A stretch of DNA of 64,000 nt from JBDTNL01 sp039933785 (GTDB lineage: Bacteria > Acidobacteriota > Thermoanaerobaculia > Multivoradales > JAGPDF01): positions 4,665 through 68,664 of the forward strand of contig JBDTNL010000013.1 of assembly GCA_039933785.1 (NCBI GenBank), in the 5' to 3' direction. The notes below the pieces were generated by a model. It did not search any database and was not told where the DNA came from. It was given only the letters and a program-made list of their open reading frames with translations. The translations under genes were made by a program, and so were the position numbers. Shown here piece by piece: positions 15,657 to 24,456 of this stretch (position 1 is the stretch's first letter; every line of letters starts with the position of its first letter).

Positions 15657-17483
15657 ATGCTGCGCGATCTGCATCTGCGGAACCTGGCGGTCCTGGCGAG
15701 CGCGGAGGTCGAGTTCGGCCGGGGCTTCAATGTCCTGACCGGCGAGACCGGCGCTGGCAAATCGATCGTCGTCGATGCCTTGGCATTGCTCGCCGGAGCG
15801 CGCTCGAGCACCGATCTGATTCGCAGCGGCGTCGATACCCTGAGCGTCACCGGTGTTTTCCACGTTCCCGGCGCCCCCTGGCGCGAGGCGCTCGAAGCCG
15901 CGGGACTGGAAGTCGTCGGCGACGAGCTCGTGGTGCGTCGCGAGGTCGGCCGCGAGGGCCGCAACCGGGTGTTTCTCAACGATCAGCCCGCGACGCTTCG
16001 CCTGCTGACCGATCTGGCGCCGGATCTCCTGCGCATCCACGGTCAGCGCGAGGAGCTCGGGCTGGTCGAGCCCGATCTGCAGCGTGCCTGGCTCGATCGC
16101 AGCGGCGGCGCCGAAGCCGCGGCCGTTCTCGACCGCACCGCCGCTTCATTCGATTGCTATGCGACGCTCGCCGCAAGGCTCGAACGCATCGCGGGAGACG
16201 AACGCTTGCGCCGTGAGCGCCTCGATCTGCTGCGTTTTCAAGCCGCTGAGATCGACGCCGCCAAACCGCAGGCCGGCGAGGAGGAGGCGCTGCGCGCCGA
16301 GCGTCAGGTGTTGCGCCACGTCGAAGCGATCACACAGGGGCTCACCGGCACGCTCGACGGACTCGAGGACGAAGAGGGCGCGGCGCTCGAACGCCTGGCC
16401 CATGCGGGGCACCTCCTCGAGGGTATCGCGGACTACGAGCCTCAAGCCAGAGCCTGGCAGGCCGAGATCGCGGAATGCCGCATCCGCCTGGTCGAGCTCT
16501 CGAGCGCGGTGCGCCACCGCTTGGATCACGTCGAAGCCGATCCTGGCCGTCTCGACGCGGTCGAGGAACGGCTCTCGGTGCTCGAACGTCTGCTGCGCAA
16601 GTACGGGCCGGGCACCGTCGAGATGCTGGCGCGGCGCGCTGAGATCGCGCGTGAGCTCGACGAGCTCGAGGGCGACGCCAGCGACCGCCTGGGCCTCGAG
16701 TCCAAGGTCGCAACGGCGCTGGGCGAGTATCGCGCCGCGGCGGAGGAGCTCTCGCGGCGACGAGCCGAGTGGGGGCGAGGGCTGGCCGAGAGAGTCCAGG
16801 TCGAGTTGCGCGACCTGGCGCTCGAGCGAGCGCAATTCGCCGTCGGCCTGAGCGCGCGTCCCCGCCAGGGAAGTCCCCTGATCGTGAAGGGCGAGCCGGT
16901 AGAGTTCGCGGCCCACGGCTACGATCAAGTGGTCTTCGAGCTCAAGGCGAATCCCGGCGAAGAAGCGCGGCCGTTGCAGCGTGCCGCGTCGGGGGGCGAG
17001 TTGGCGCGCATCTATCTGGCGTTACAACTGGCGCTCACCAGTAGCCAGAAGAGCGCCCCGGCGAATTCCCTTCCGACGATGGTCTTCGACGAGGTCGATA
17101 CCGGGCTCGGTGGTGCCGAGGCGGCCGCGGTAGGCAAGAAGCTGCGCCGGCTGGCCGCGCGAGGGCAGATTCTGGCGGTGACCCATCTGCCGCAAGTCGC
17201 GAGTCAAGGGCATCTGCAGTTCAGAGTCAGCAAGCGGGTGGATGAAGGGCGCACCCACGCCACGGTCGCCGAGCTCGGTACCGACGAACGCGTCGCGGAG
17301 GTGGCGCGGATGTTGGCTGGAGAGCAGGTGACTTCGCTTTCGATGTCGCACGCCCGTGAGCTGCTCGACTCGGCGATCGACTCGCCGGGCGACCCGCCGG
17401 GCGAGTCCCCCGCCCTTTCTCGTGGCTCCCGAACCGAACGACCCGCGCGAGCGGCGCGGACCGCGAAGGGGAGTCGGGCTTGA
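15657..17483 (+). CDS. recN: DNA repair protein RecN
   Basis: 608 residues, slightly longer than E. coli RecN (553). Walker A GETGAGKS is at residues 29-36, the coiled-coil arms fill the middle (EEALRAERQVLRHVEAI through LSRRRAEWGRGLAERVQ), the ABC signature is AASGGELARIYLALQ and Walker B TMVFDEVDTGLGG. RecN is a cytoplasmic SMC-like ATPase for double-strand-break repair. It is the first gene of an eight-gene chain on the plus strand; its TGA overlaps the TTG start of the TsaC-like gene by four bases. The last 35 residues are a basic, low-complexity tail. Confidence 0.95.
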   Translation: MLRDLHLRNLAVLASAEVEFGRGFNVLTGETGAGKSIVVDALALLAGARSSTDLIRSGVDTLSVTGVFHVPGAPWREALEAAGLEVVGDELVVRREVGREGRNRVFLNDQPATLRLLTDLAPDLLRIHGQREELGLVEPDLQRAWLDRSGGAEAAAVLDRTAASFDCYATLAARLERIAGDERLRRERLDLLRFQAAEIDAAKPQAGEEEALRAERQVLRHVEAITQGLTGTLDGLEDEEGAALERLAHAGHLLEGIADYEPQARAWQAEIAECRIRLVELSSAVRHRLDHVEADPGRLDAVEERLSVLERLLRKYGPGTVEMLARRAEIARELDELEGDASDRLGLESKVATALGEYRAAAEELSRRRAEWGRGLAERVQVELRDLALERAQFAVGLSARPRQGSPLIVKGEPVEFAAHGYDQVVFELKANPGEEARPLQRAASGGELARIYLALQLALTSSQKSAPANSLPTMVFDEVDTGLGGAEAAAVGKKLRRLAARGQILAVTHLPQVASQGHLQFRVSKRVDEGRTHATVAELGTDERVAEVARMLAGEQVTSLSMSHARELLDSAIDSPGDPPGESPALSRGSRTERPARAARTAKGSRA

Positions 17484-18178
17484 TTTCCACCGAAGCGGGT
17501 TCGGGAGGCAACGTTGCGACCTGGCGCTTCGGCGATTCGGTAGTCGAGCTCGCGGCGGCCGTGGCGCGCGGCATGGTGCTCGCCATCCCGACCGAGTCGA
17601 GCTATGGCCTGGGCGTCGATCCGCGGAACCGGAACGCCGTCGAAACGGTCTACCGCATCAAGCATCGCGAACCGCGCCGGCCTTTGCTGGTCGTCGTGGC
17701 CGACGCGGCGCAGCTCGGGGACCTCGGCGTGGACGTCGAGACCCCTGCCGTTCGCAAGCTGCTCGAGGTGTGGCCGGCGCCGCTCACCGCGGTGCTGCGG
17801 GTTCGCGAGGCACTGCCGGCCGGCGCGGGCGAGGCCACGCTCGCCGTACGGATACCCGATGACGCGCGTCTGCGCGCGCTGCTCACTGCCGTCGGACCGC
17901 TGACCGCGACGAGCGCGAATCTCGCGGGCGAGCCGCCGCTGTTGGCGCCGCTCGACTTGGCGAGTCTATTGCGCGGCTACGAATCGACGATCGTCGATGC
18001 TGGCTCGCTCTCGGGTGGCCCGCCTTCGACTCTCGTCGATCTGACCGGTGACGCACCGCGTGTATTGCGCGAGGGAAGTTTCTCGGTGGCACGATTCTTG
18101 GAGTTGTTCTCATTAAACGATAGTTTGAATTCCACAACCCCTGTGGAAGACGTTGCGGAGAACTCATGGCGAAGCTAG
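17480..18178 (+). CDS. L-threonylcarbamoyladenylate synthase (Sua5/YciO/YrdC family)
   Basis: 232 residues. The YrdC core is clear: VARGMVLAIPTESSYGLGVDP, VYRIKHREPRRPLLVVV (the Lys/Arg ATP and bicarbonate site), LTAVLRV, LAVRIPDDARLRALL and GPLTATSANLAGEPPL. The enzyme makes threonylcarbamoyl-AMP for the t6A37 modification of tRNA. It is YrdC/TsaC-sized, without the Sua5 C-terminal domain. Start is a TTG overlapping the recN stop. The last 25 codons are markedly AT-rich and hold a TTCCACA/TGTGGAA inverted repeat (18130-18148), so they may double as leader or promoter for the next gene. Confidence 0.88.
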   Translation: MISTEAGSGGNVATWRFGDSVVELAAAVARGMVLAIPTESSYGLGVDPRNRNAVETVYRIKHREPRRPLLVVVADAAQLGDLGVDVETPAVRKLLEVWPAPLTAVLRVREALPAGAGEATLAVRIPDDARLRALLTAVGPLTATSANLAGEPPLLAPLDLASLLRGYESTIVDAGSLSGGPPSTLVDLTGDAPRVLREGSFSVARFLELFSLNDSLNSTTPVEDVAENSWRS

Positions 18179-20154
18179 CTGGATGGGGCGTGCTAGCGCA
18201 TTGCACAGGATCCTGTGCAATGCGCCGTCCGCCATCGCGCACGGCGCTCGCCGTTTTGATCCTCGCGCTGTCGATGTCCTCCGGCGCTTTTGCCGCTGCC
18301 GTGGCAAGCGATACGGCGGCGCCGATTCTCCCCCTGTCGGAGATCCGTATCGGTCAGCACGGCTACGGACTTTCGGTGTGGCAGGGCAGCACTCCCGAGC
18401 GTTTCGAGGCCGAAGTTCTCGGTGTGATGCGGAATACTTCTCCCGAAACGAGCTACATCGTCGCCCGGCTCTCCGGCAAGGATCTCGAGAAGAGCGGCGT
18501 CATCGCTGGCATGAGCGGCAGTCCGGTGTACATCGACGGCAAGCTGGTCGGCGCGGTCGCGTTCTCGTTCCTGTTCGCGCAGGACGCCATCGCCGGCATC
18601 ACTCCGATCGAGGCCATGCGCTCACTCGGCCGCTTCCCGACCGGCGAGCGAACGATCCCGCCGTCCATGCCCGCCGCGAAGAGCACCGACGGAGCCGCCA
18701 CGACCCTAGCCGCCCAGTTGCGGGAGCAGTTGCTGACTATCACCAACCCCGCCACGTCCGCGTCCCGGTTGCAGGAACAGTTGGCGTTGTTGCGCGCTCC
18801 AGCGAGTCCGCTGGCGAGCGGAACCGCCTCCGGACTACTGTTCGCCGGTGCGGGTTTCGGCGAATCATCGCAGAGCATTCTGCGTCAGGCCTTGGGTGGC
18901 CTCGCGGCAGCGGGAGAACCGTCGCCCACGAAAGAAGCGAACGCCGATCTCGTTCCGGGCGGCGCCGTTGCGGGCATTCTGGTCGATGGCGATCTGAGGC
19001 TCGCGGTCACCGGCACGGTCACCGATCGCATCGGCGATCAGATCCTCGCCTTCGGTCATCCGTTCCTCGGCTCGGGCCCGATGCGGCTGCCGATGGCTCC
19101 CGCCGAAGTCGTCACGATCGTTTCCAGTCGGATCAACTCGTTCAAGATCGCGAACTTCGGCAGTCCGATTGGCGCCTTCGACCAGGACCGTTCGGTCGGC
19201 GTGCGCGGCCGGATCGGTCTCGCGGCGCCGATGGTGCCGCTCTCGATCAAGGTCAAAGAGCGTACGTTCCACATGCGGCTCGCCGACGTGCCGGCGCTCC
19301 TGCCGCAAATGCTGGCGGTGTCCACGTTGGGCTCGATCGACGCCTCCGGCCACGCCAACGGCCCGCTGAATCTGAACCTGGAGGCGCGATTCAAGCTCCG
19401 CCACTACGGCGAGCTGCGACTGGCCCAGACCTTCGACGGCGACGGGGCGGGTGTCGAGAGTGCGCTTTATCTCCTCGCGGTAGGGGCATTCCTCACCCAG
19501 AACCGACTCGCCGACGTCGAGATCGAGAACGTCGAGGTGACGCTCCAGGTCCGAGACGGAATTCACTCGGCGATGCTGCTCGCGGCGCACGCCGACCATG
19601 CGGTCGTCCGACCGGGTGACCGCGTTGGGATCGACCTCGACTTGCAGGCCTATCGGGACGGCCCTTTCCGTCACGCCCTGGCGGTCACCGTGCCGAGCGA
19701 TCTACCCAATGGCCGATACTCGCTGCTCATCGGCGACGGCGCCAGCGTCGACGCGGCACGACTCGCGTTCGAGAACGCTTCGCCCGAGACGTTCGAGCAG
19801 GTCCTGGCGCTGCTCGCGACGCTGCACTCGCGGCGCGATCTCGTGGTCCTCGGCTTCTCCGCCGCCAAGGGGCTCGAGGTTGCGGGTCAAGCCATGCCGC
19901 GCCTGCCCGGCTCGATGCGCGCGGTGTGGGGTGCGGCGGGCTCGTGGAGCGCGTCGCCCCTGCGCTTCGCGGTGGCCCAGCAGGAAGTCGAAACGCTGGA
20001 CGTGCCGGTGCTCGGAGCTGTGCGGGTCGATCTCGACGTGCGCCGTCGCGAGCCGCTCGATGCCGCCGGCCGGCCGGTGCAGGCCCGCCCGGCAGCGACC
20101 ACTCCGAAGCCCGGCGCCAATCCAAGGTCCGTTTCCCAGGGAGATCGTCCATGA
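18166..20154 (+). CDS. Secreted S55 (SpoIVB-like) serine peptidase
   Basis: 662 residues from the ATG at 18166, which has GGAG five bases upstream. The S55 peptidase centre GVIAGMSGSPVYIDGKLVGAV places the likely catalytic serine at S119. Further family features are IRIGQHGYGLSVW, GITPIEAM and QILAFGHPFLGSGPMRLPMAPAEVV. In Bacillus the family cleaves a sporulation signal, but here there are no sporulation genes and the protein is probably exported. The signal peptide fits best from an internal ATG at 18220 (MRRPPSRTALAVLILALSMSSGAFAA), which is enclosed in a 30-base perfect palindrome. The gene overlaps the next by four bases (ATGA). Confidence 0.85.
   Translation: MAKLAGWGVLAHCTGSCAMRRPPSRTALAVLILALSMSSGAFAAAVASDTAAPILPLSEIRIGQHGYGLSVWQGSTPERFEAEVLGVMRNTSPETSYIVARLSGKDLEKSGVIAGMSGSPVYIDGKLVGAVAFSFLFAQDAIAGITPIEAMRSLGRFPTGERTIPPSMPAAKSTDGAATTLAAQLREQLLTITNPATSASRLQEQLALLRAPASPLASGTASGLLFAGAGFGESSQSILRQALGGLAAAGEPSPTKEANADLVPGGAVAGILVDGDLRLAVTGTVTDRIGDQILAFGHPFLGSGPMRLPMAPAEVVTIVSSRINSFKIANFGSPIGAFDQDRSVGVRGRIGLAAPMVPLSIKVKERTFHMRLADVPALLPQMLAVSTLGSIDASGHANGPLNLNLEARFKLRHYGELRLAQTFDGDGAGVESALYLLAVGAFLTQNRLADVEIENVEVTLQVRDGIHSAMLLAAHADHAVVRPGDRVGIDLDLQAYRDGPFRHALAVTVPSDLPNGRYSLLIGDGASVDAARLAFENASPETFEQVLALLATLHSRRDLVVLGFSAAKGLEVAGQAMPRLPGSMRAVWGAAGSWSASPLRFAVAQQEVETLDVPVLGAVRVDLDVRRREPLDAAGRPVQARPAATTPKPGANPRSVSQGDRP
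18196..18225. repeat. 30-base perfect palindrome at the S55 peptidase start
   Basis: The half-site GCGCATTGCACAGGA is followed at once by its exact reverse complement, 15+15 bases with no spacer. As RNA it would fold into a stem of about 13 pairs with a GATC loop. The right arm contains the in-frame ATG at 18220, and AGGA in the left arm is a plausible ribosome binding site for it, so the fold would hide both. As DNA it could be a dimer-binding site. Confidence 0.7.
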
Positions 20155-22379
20155 AGAGAAGTCCAGGATCGCCGGCGGCCGCTGTCGCGCTCGCTTGGGT
20201 AGGCGGGTTGCTCGGCGCCCTGATCGTCGTCGGCTCGCTCGAGGCGACCGAAACCAAGGTGTTGCGCGTACAGAGCGCGTCGGCATTCGTCGCCGGCCGT
20301 CTCGAGGGCGTGGCCCTCGACCCGCTCGGGGCGCTGCTGCTCGCCGATCGCATGGACAAGCTCGCCGGCATCGACGAGCCCTTTCTGTTCTCCGCGGCAC
20401 GCCTACCCGACGGTTGGGTGGTGGGTACCGGAAACTCGGGCCGCGTGCTCAAGGTCGACGAGCACGGCAAGGTCACCGTGCTATTCCAAGCGCCGGAAGC
20501 CGTGGTGTTCGCGCTGTGGAGCGACCCGGACGGCACCGTATTCGCAGGCACGTCGCCCAAGGGCAAGGTGTACCGGATCCCGCCGGGCGGCAAGGGCGCG
20601 GTGTTTTTCGATCCTCAGGAAATCTACATCTGGAGTCTCGCGCGCGGCGCCGACGGCGGTTTGCTGGTCGCCACCGGAACGCAGGGCAAGCTCTACCGAG
20701 TCGACTCGACCGGCTCCGGCAAGGTGCTCTATGACGCCGCCGACACGCACCTGCGCGCGCTGCTCGCGTTGCCGTCCGGCGACGTGCTGGTGGGGACGGC
20801 GAGTCAGGGGCTGGTGCAACGGGTATCGAAGGACGGCACGGCGCGGACCCTGTTCGACGCCGGCGGCCGTGAAGTGGTGGCGTTCACCGCGGCGCCCGAT
20901 GGAACGATGTACGCGGCGGTGGCCTCGTCCGAGTCCGGCCTGCCCGAAGCCGATCTTCTCGCCATGCAGGCGCAGGCGATGCAGCAGCAGGTCCAGGGTT
21001 CCGCCGGCCCCGGTGGCGCACCCGGCGCCACGGGGGGACCGGGCAGCGCCACGGTGACCGTGACGCCGCAAGATGGCGCCGCGAAGACGTCGCGCAGCGA
21101 AGTGTTCCGCATCTCGCCGAGCGGAGTCGTCGAGAGTGTTTGGGCTTTCACCGACGACACCGTCTACAGCATGGTCTGGGCGCGCGGCCGGCTGTGGGTC
21201 GGCACCGGTCTCGAAGGCAAGATCTTCAGCTACAACGCCGCCAGCGCCAGGATGGTGCTGGAGAAGGATGCCGACGAGCGCCAGATCATGGCGCTCTGGA
21301 TCGAACCGGCCTCGCAGCGCCTGATGTACGCGGCGACCAACGCCGCGGCGCTCTATCGCTCGACCGGCGAGTCCGAGCGTCATGGTACCTACACCAGCCC
21401 CGCGCTCGACGCCGCTCAGGTGGCGCGCTTCGGCGTGCTGCGCTGGCGTGGCGACCTGCCCCGCGGGGCGACGGCGCGTTTCTCGGTCCGCACCGGTGTG
21501 AGCGCCGAGCCCGATCGCACGTGGTCGGCCTGGAGCGAAGGCAGCAGTGAGCGCGAGATCTCGCTCGCCGATTTGCCGCCGGCGCGCTATCTGCAATGGC
21601 GCGTCGAGCTCGGCTCGGCGGGCGATGCTTCGCCTCGCATTACCGCCGTCGAAGCCTCCTTCCGACATCTCAATCTGCGGCCGCGGCTCACCAAGTTCGT
21701 GGCGCTCGATCCGGGTGAGGTGGTCGTGCCGGCGAATTTCAATCCCGGCGCGCAGATCTTCGAGCCCACGCACGCGGCGAAGGATGGGATGTTCACTACC
21801 CTGCAGCCCGCGACCGGAGTGAGCGACGCTTCGAAAACAGTCTGGAAGAAGGGGTACAGAACGCTGCGCTGGGAGGCGAGCGACGCCAACGACGACACGC
21901 TCTCCTACACGCTCGAGTTTCGCCGCGAGGGTAACGCGGAGGGCTTTTTGCCGATGGCCCAGGAGCTCGTCGACACGTGGTACAGCTTCGATGAGACGGC
22001 GCTTCCCGATGGCGCCTACCGGTTCCGGTTGCGAGCGTCCGACCGCAAGGGCAATCCCGACGAGGCGCTGGAGGCCGAACAGGTGAGCGAGCCCGTGGTG
22101 GTCGACGCCACGCCGCCGCGTCTGGCCTCGGTTGCCTGGGAAGGCAAGCGCATTCGGGTCATCGTCGAGGATGCGCTCAACCCCGTCCGTTCGGCCGAAG
22201 TGAGCCTCGACGGTGGCATGTGGCGGCCGGCGAGGGCCGTCGACGGACTGCTCGACGGCCGACGCGAGGCCTTGGTGATCGACCTTCCGACGCCGCCCAG
22301 GCTAGTGGTCTTGCGGGTTATGGACGCGGCCTATAACGTCGCGACATTCGAGTTGCCGACCAAGGGAGAATCGCAATGA
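20151..22379 (+). CDS. Secreted beta-propeller protein with C-terminal Ig/fibronectin-like region
   Basis: 742 residues from the ATG at 20151 (binding site AGGGAG, overlap ATGA with the S55 gene). An N-terminal hydrophobic segment (AAVALAWVGGLLGALIVVGSLEA) is a signal peptide or anchor. Residues about 75-430 carry propeller-type repeats of the form G(N/T)xGxVxxVDxxGK (GNSGRVLKVDEHGKV, GTSPKGKVYRIPPGG, GTQGKLYRVDSTGSG, GTASQGLVQRVSKDG, GTGLEGKIFSYN). One repeat is broken by a Gln/Gly/Ala-rich insert. The C half has beta-sandwich features (TLSYTLEFRREG, GAYRFRLRASDRKGNPD, VVDATPPRL). The function is unknown; a scaffold or sensor acting with the S55 peptidase is a guess from operon position. Confidence 0.75.
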   Translation: MKRSPGSPAAAVALAWVGGLLGALIVVGSLEATETKVLRVQSASAFVAGRLEGVALDPLGALLLADRMDKLAGIDEPFLFSAARLPDGWVVGTGNSGRVLKVDEHGKVTVLFQAPEAVVFALWSDPDGTVFAGTSPKGKVYRIPPGGKGAVFFDPQEIYIWSLARGADGGLLVATGTQGKLYRVDSTGSGKVLYDAADTHLRALLALPSGDVLVGTASQGLVQRVSKDGTARTLFDAGGREVVAFTAAPDGTMYAAVASSESGLPEADLLAMQAQAMQQQVQGSAGPGGAPGATGGPGSATVTVTPQDGAAKTSRSEVFRISPSGVVESVWAFTDDTVYSMVWARGRLWVGTGLEGKIFSYNAASARMVLEKDADERQIMALWIEPASQRLMYAATNAAALYRSTGESERHGTYTSPALDAAQVARFGVLRWRGDLPRGATARFSVRTGVSAEPDRTWSAWSEGSSEREISLADLPPARYLQWRVELGSAGDASPRITAVEASFRHLNLRPRLTKFVALDPGEVVVPANFNPGAQIFEPTHAAKDGMFTTLQPATGVSDASKTVWKKGYRTLRWEASDANDDTLSYTLEFRREGNAEGFLPMAQELVDTWYSFDETALPDGAYRFRLRASDRKGNPDEALEAEQVSEPVVVDATPPRLASVAWEGKRIRVIVEDALNPVRSAEVSLDGGMWRPARAVDGLLDGRREALVIDLPTPPRLVVLRVMDAAYNVATFELPTKGESQ

Positions 22380-22942
22380 CGCCGATGCCCCCGCACGGAG
22401 ATTCGAAGCTCGCGCTCGGCGCGATCGAGATCGCGCCGGCGCCGGGTTCGCGCCGCGTTGCGGTCTATCCAGGCTCGTTCGATCCGCCGCACAACGGCCA
22501 TCTGGACGTCATCCAGCGTTGCCTGTCGATTTTCGACGAGGTCCTGATCGCGGTGTTGCGCAACGAGGAGAAGAAGCCTCTCTTCAGCATCGAGGAGCGC
22601 CGCGAGATGTTCCACGAGATTCTCGGCGACGATCCCCGGGTGCGGGTCGAGAGCTTCTCCGGGCTGCTGGTCGACTTCATGGACAAGGTAGGCGCGGTGC
22701 CTATCGTGCGCGGCCTGCGCGCCCTTTCGGATTTCGACTACGAGTTTCAGATGGCGCTCATGAACCGGCGGCTCAATCCGCGGGTCGAGACCCTGTTCAT
22801 GATGCCCAAGGAGGAGTACAGCTATCTGTCGAGCCGCCTGGCCAAGGAAGCGTTCTCGCTCGGCGGTGATATTTCGGGGCTCGTGCCGGCGTCGGTGCTG
22901 CGCCGCCTGCACGAGAAGATGCCGAACCGCGGGGGTGAATGA
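22376..22942 (+). CDS. coaD: Phosphopantetheine adenylyltransferase
   Basis: 188 residues. The nucleotidyltransferase signature YPGSFDPPHNGHLDVI holds the HxGH motif; further CoaD motifs are LRNEEKKPLFSIEER, VPIVRGLRALSDFDYEFQMALMNRRL and EYSYLSSRLAKE (equivalent of ISSTxxRE). It makes dephospho-CoA from 4'-phosphopantetheine and ATP. The protein carries about 25 residues before the usual start, and no later in-frame start codon precedes the catalytic strand, so the extension seems real. It overlaps the propeller gene by four bases (ATGA). Confidence 0.95.
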   Translation: MTPMPPHGDSKLALGAIEIAPAPGSRRVAVYPGSFDPPHNGHLDVIQRCLSIFDEVLIAVLRNEEKKPLFSIEERREMFHEILGDDPRVRVESFSGLLVDFMDKVGAVPIVRGLRALSDFDYEFQMALMNRRLNPRVETLFMMPKEEYSYLSSRLAKEAFSLGGDISGLVPASVLRRLHEKMPNRGGE

Positions 22943-24052
22943 TTGGCGACCGTAGGTGATGACCGGGCCGTGAACCTTTCTCAGTTCCTGCTCCGCATGC
23001 CGAAGGCCGAGCTGCACGTGCATCTCGAAGGCTCGATGAGCCCGCAGACTTTGCTGACCTTGGCGCGGCGTCGTGGCGTCGACTTGCCGGCGAACGACGA
23101 GGTGGGACTGCGCGACTGGTTTCGCTTTCGCGATTTCGATCATTTCGTCTCGGTGTATCTGACCTGCTCTCGCTGCCTGCAGCATCCCGAGGATTTCCAG
23201 CTCTTGGTACGCGATTTCTGTGCCGAACAGGAGCGTCAGAACGTGCGCTGGAGCGAGGTGCACCTCACCATCGGCACGCATGCGCTCAACGGCGGCAATC
23301 CAGGTGAGATTCTCGATGCAGTAGCCGAGGCCATTCGCGAGAGCGAGCGGGCCCGCGACGTGCGCATGCGCTTGATCTTCGACATCGTACGTAATGTTCC
23401 GCGGCAGGCCGACCTGACGCTCGAGTACGCTCTGCTCGGCGCGACCCAGGGCGGGCCGGTCGTGGCATTGGGGCTTTCCGGCTTCGAGGCCAGCGCCCCG
23501 ACGGCGCCATTTCGCGAGCACTTCGCCGAGGCCAAACGCCTGGGCCTCCATCGCGTCGCGCACGCTGGCGAGCACGGGGGCCCGCCGGTGATCCGCGAGG
23601 CGCTCGAGATCGCTCTCGCCGAACGTATCGGACACGGGGTGCGCGCAGTGGAGGATCCGGCGTTGATCGAGGAATTGGTGACGCGCGGAATTCCGCTCGA
23701 AGTCTGCCCCTCGTCGAACGTCTGTCTCGGGGTGTTTCCGGACATGAAATCGCACAGCTTCGATCGGCTCTATCGGGCCGGGGTCAAGGTCTCGGTCAAC
23801 TCGGACGATCCGCCGATGTTCGAGACCACGTTGACCAAGGACTTCGAACGCCTGGGTGAAACCTTCGGCTATTCACCTGCCGAGCTCGCCGGTTTCGCGA
23901 TCGCCGGGTTGCGCCAATCGTTCATGCCCGCCGGCGAGAAGGCGGCGCTCGAGAGGGAGTATCGCGCCGAGATCGCAGCCCTGGGTGAAGAGCTCCTGGG
24001 AGTGCCGGTCATTCCCGCCGAAGGCCCGGAGGTTCGAGATGACCGATCCTGA
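22943..24052 (+). CDS. Adenosine/aminodeoxyfutalosine deaminase family protein
   Basis: 369 residues of the amidohydrolase adenosine-deaminase family. Zinc and catalytic motifs are in place: AELHVHLEGS at the start, RVAHAGEHGGP (His and Glu), RIGHGVRA and VSVNSDDPPMF. These enzymes deaminate adenosine or, in the futalosine menaquinone pathway, aminodeoxyfutalosine; the sequence alone does not decide. The TTG at 22943 directly follows the coaD stop; a GTG at 22970 would also give a normal start just before LSQFLLRMPKAELH. The 3' end overlaps the next gene by 14 bases. Confidence 0.88.
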   Translation: MATVGDDRAVNLSQFLLRMPKAELHVHLEGSMSPQTLLTLARRRGVDLPANDEVGLRDWFRFRDFDHFVSVYLTCSRCLQHPEDFQLLVRDFCAEQERQNVRWSEVHLTIGTHALNGGNPGEILDAVAEAIRESERARDVRMRLIFDIVRNVPRQADLTLEYALLGATQGGPVVALGLSGFEASAPTAPFREHFAEAKRLGLHRVAHAGEHGGPPVIREALEIALAERIGHGVRAVEDPALIEELVTRGIPLEVCPSSNVCLGVFPDMKSHSFDRLYRAGVKVSVNSDDPPMFETTLTKDFERLGETFGYSPAELAGFAIAGLRQSFMPAGEKAALEREYRAEIAALGEELLGVPVIPAEGPEVRDDRS

Positions 24053-24440
24053 CAAGACCGGCTTCCCGGGCCCAGGTGGCCGTCCTGGCGGGCTCGGGAC
24101 GTTCCTCCTCGGTTTCGTGATGGCGGTCGCCGGCGGTTATCTGCTGCTGCAGCAAGTCACGATCACCGGCGGCTACTGGCAGCTCTGGGGAGTGAATGCC
24201 TTCGGGCTCTCGCTCGTGCCGCTGCTGTTCGGCGTCTTCCTGCTCTTCTTCAGGGGCGATTCCAAGCCCGGCTGGCTGTTGCTCATCGCCGGCGCGGTCA
24301 TCATTCTGGTCGGGATCCTTTCGCACATGGACCTCTACTTCCGGCCGACCAGCCTCTACAACACTCTACTGATGCTGGTCCTGCTGGTCGGCGGGTTGGG
24401 CCTGATCGCGCGCTCGGTGAAGACGGGCAACGGCGGCTGA
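24039..24440 (+). CDS. Small membrane protein, four predicted helices
   Basis: 133 residues, ATG at 24039 with GGAGG seven bases upstream. A Gly/Pro-rich N-terminus (about 1-20) leads into four hydrophobic helices: LGTFLLGFVMAVAGGYLLL, AFGLSLVPLLFGVFLLFF, LLLIAGAVIILVGILSHM and TLLMLVLLVGGLGLIARS. I know no certain family. It overlaps the deaminase gene by 14 bases and is followed 16 bases later by the molybdopterin fusion gene, so it is co-transcribed with them. Confidence 0.65.
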   Translation: MTDPDKTGFPGPGGRPGGLGTFLLGFVMAVAGGYLLLQQVTITGGYWQLWGVNAFGLSLVPLLFGVFLLFFRGDSKPGWLLLIAGAVIILVGILSHMDLYFRPTSLYNTLLMLVLLVGGLGLIARSVKTGNGG

Positions 24441-24456
24441 AGGCCGAGCTCGGGCG

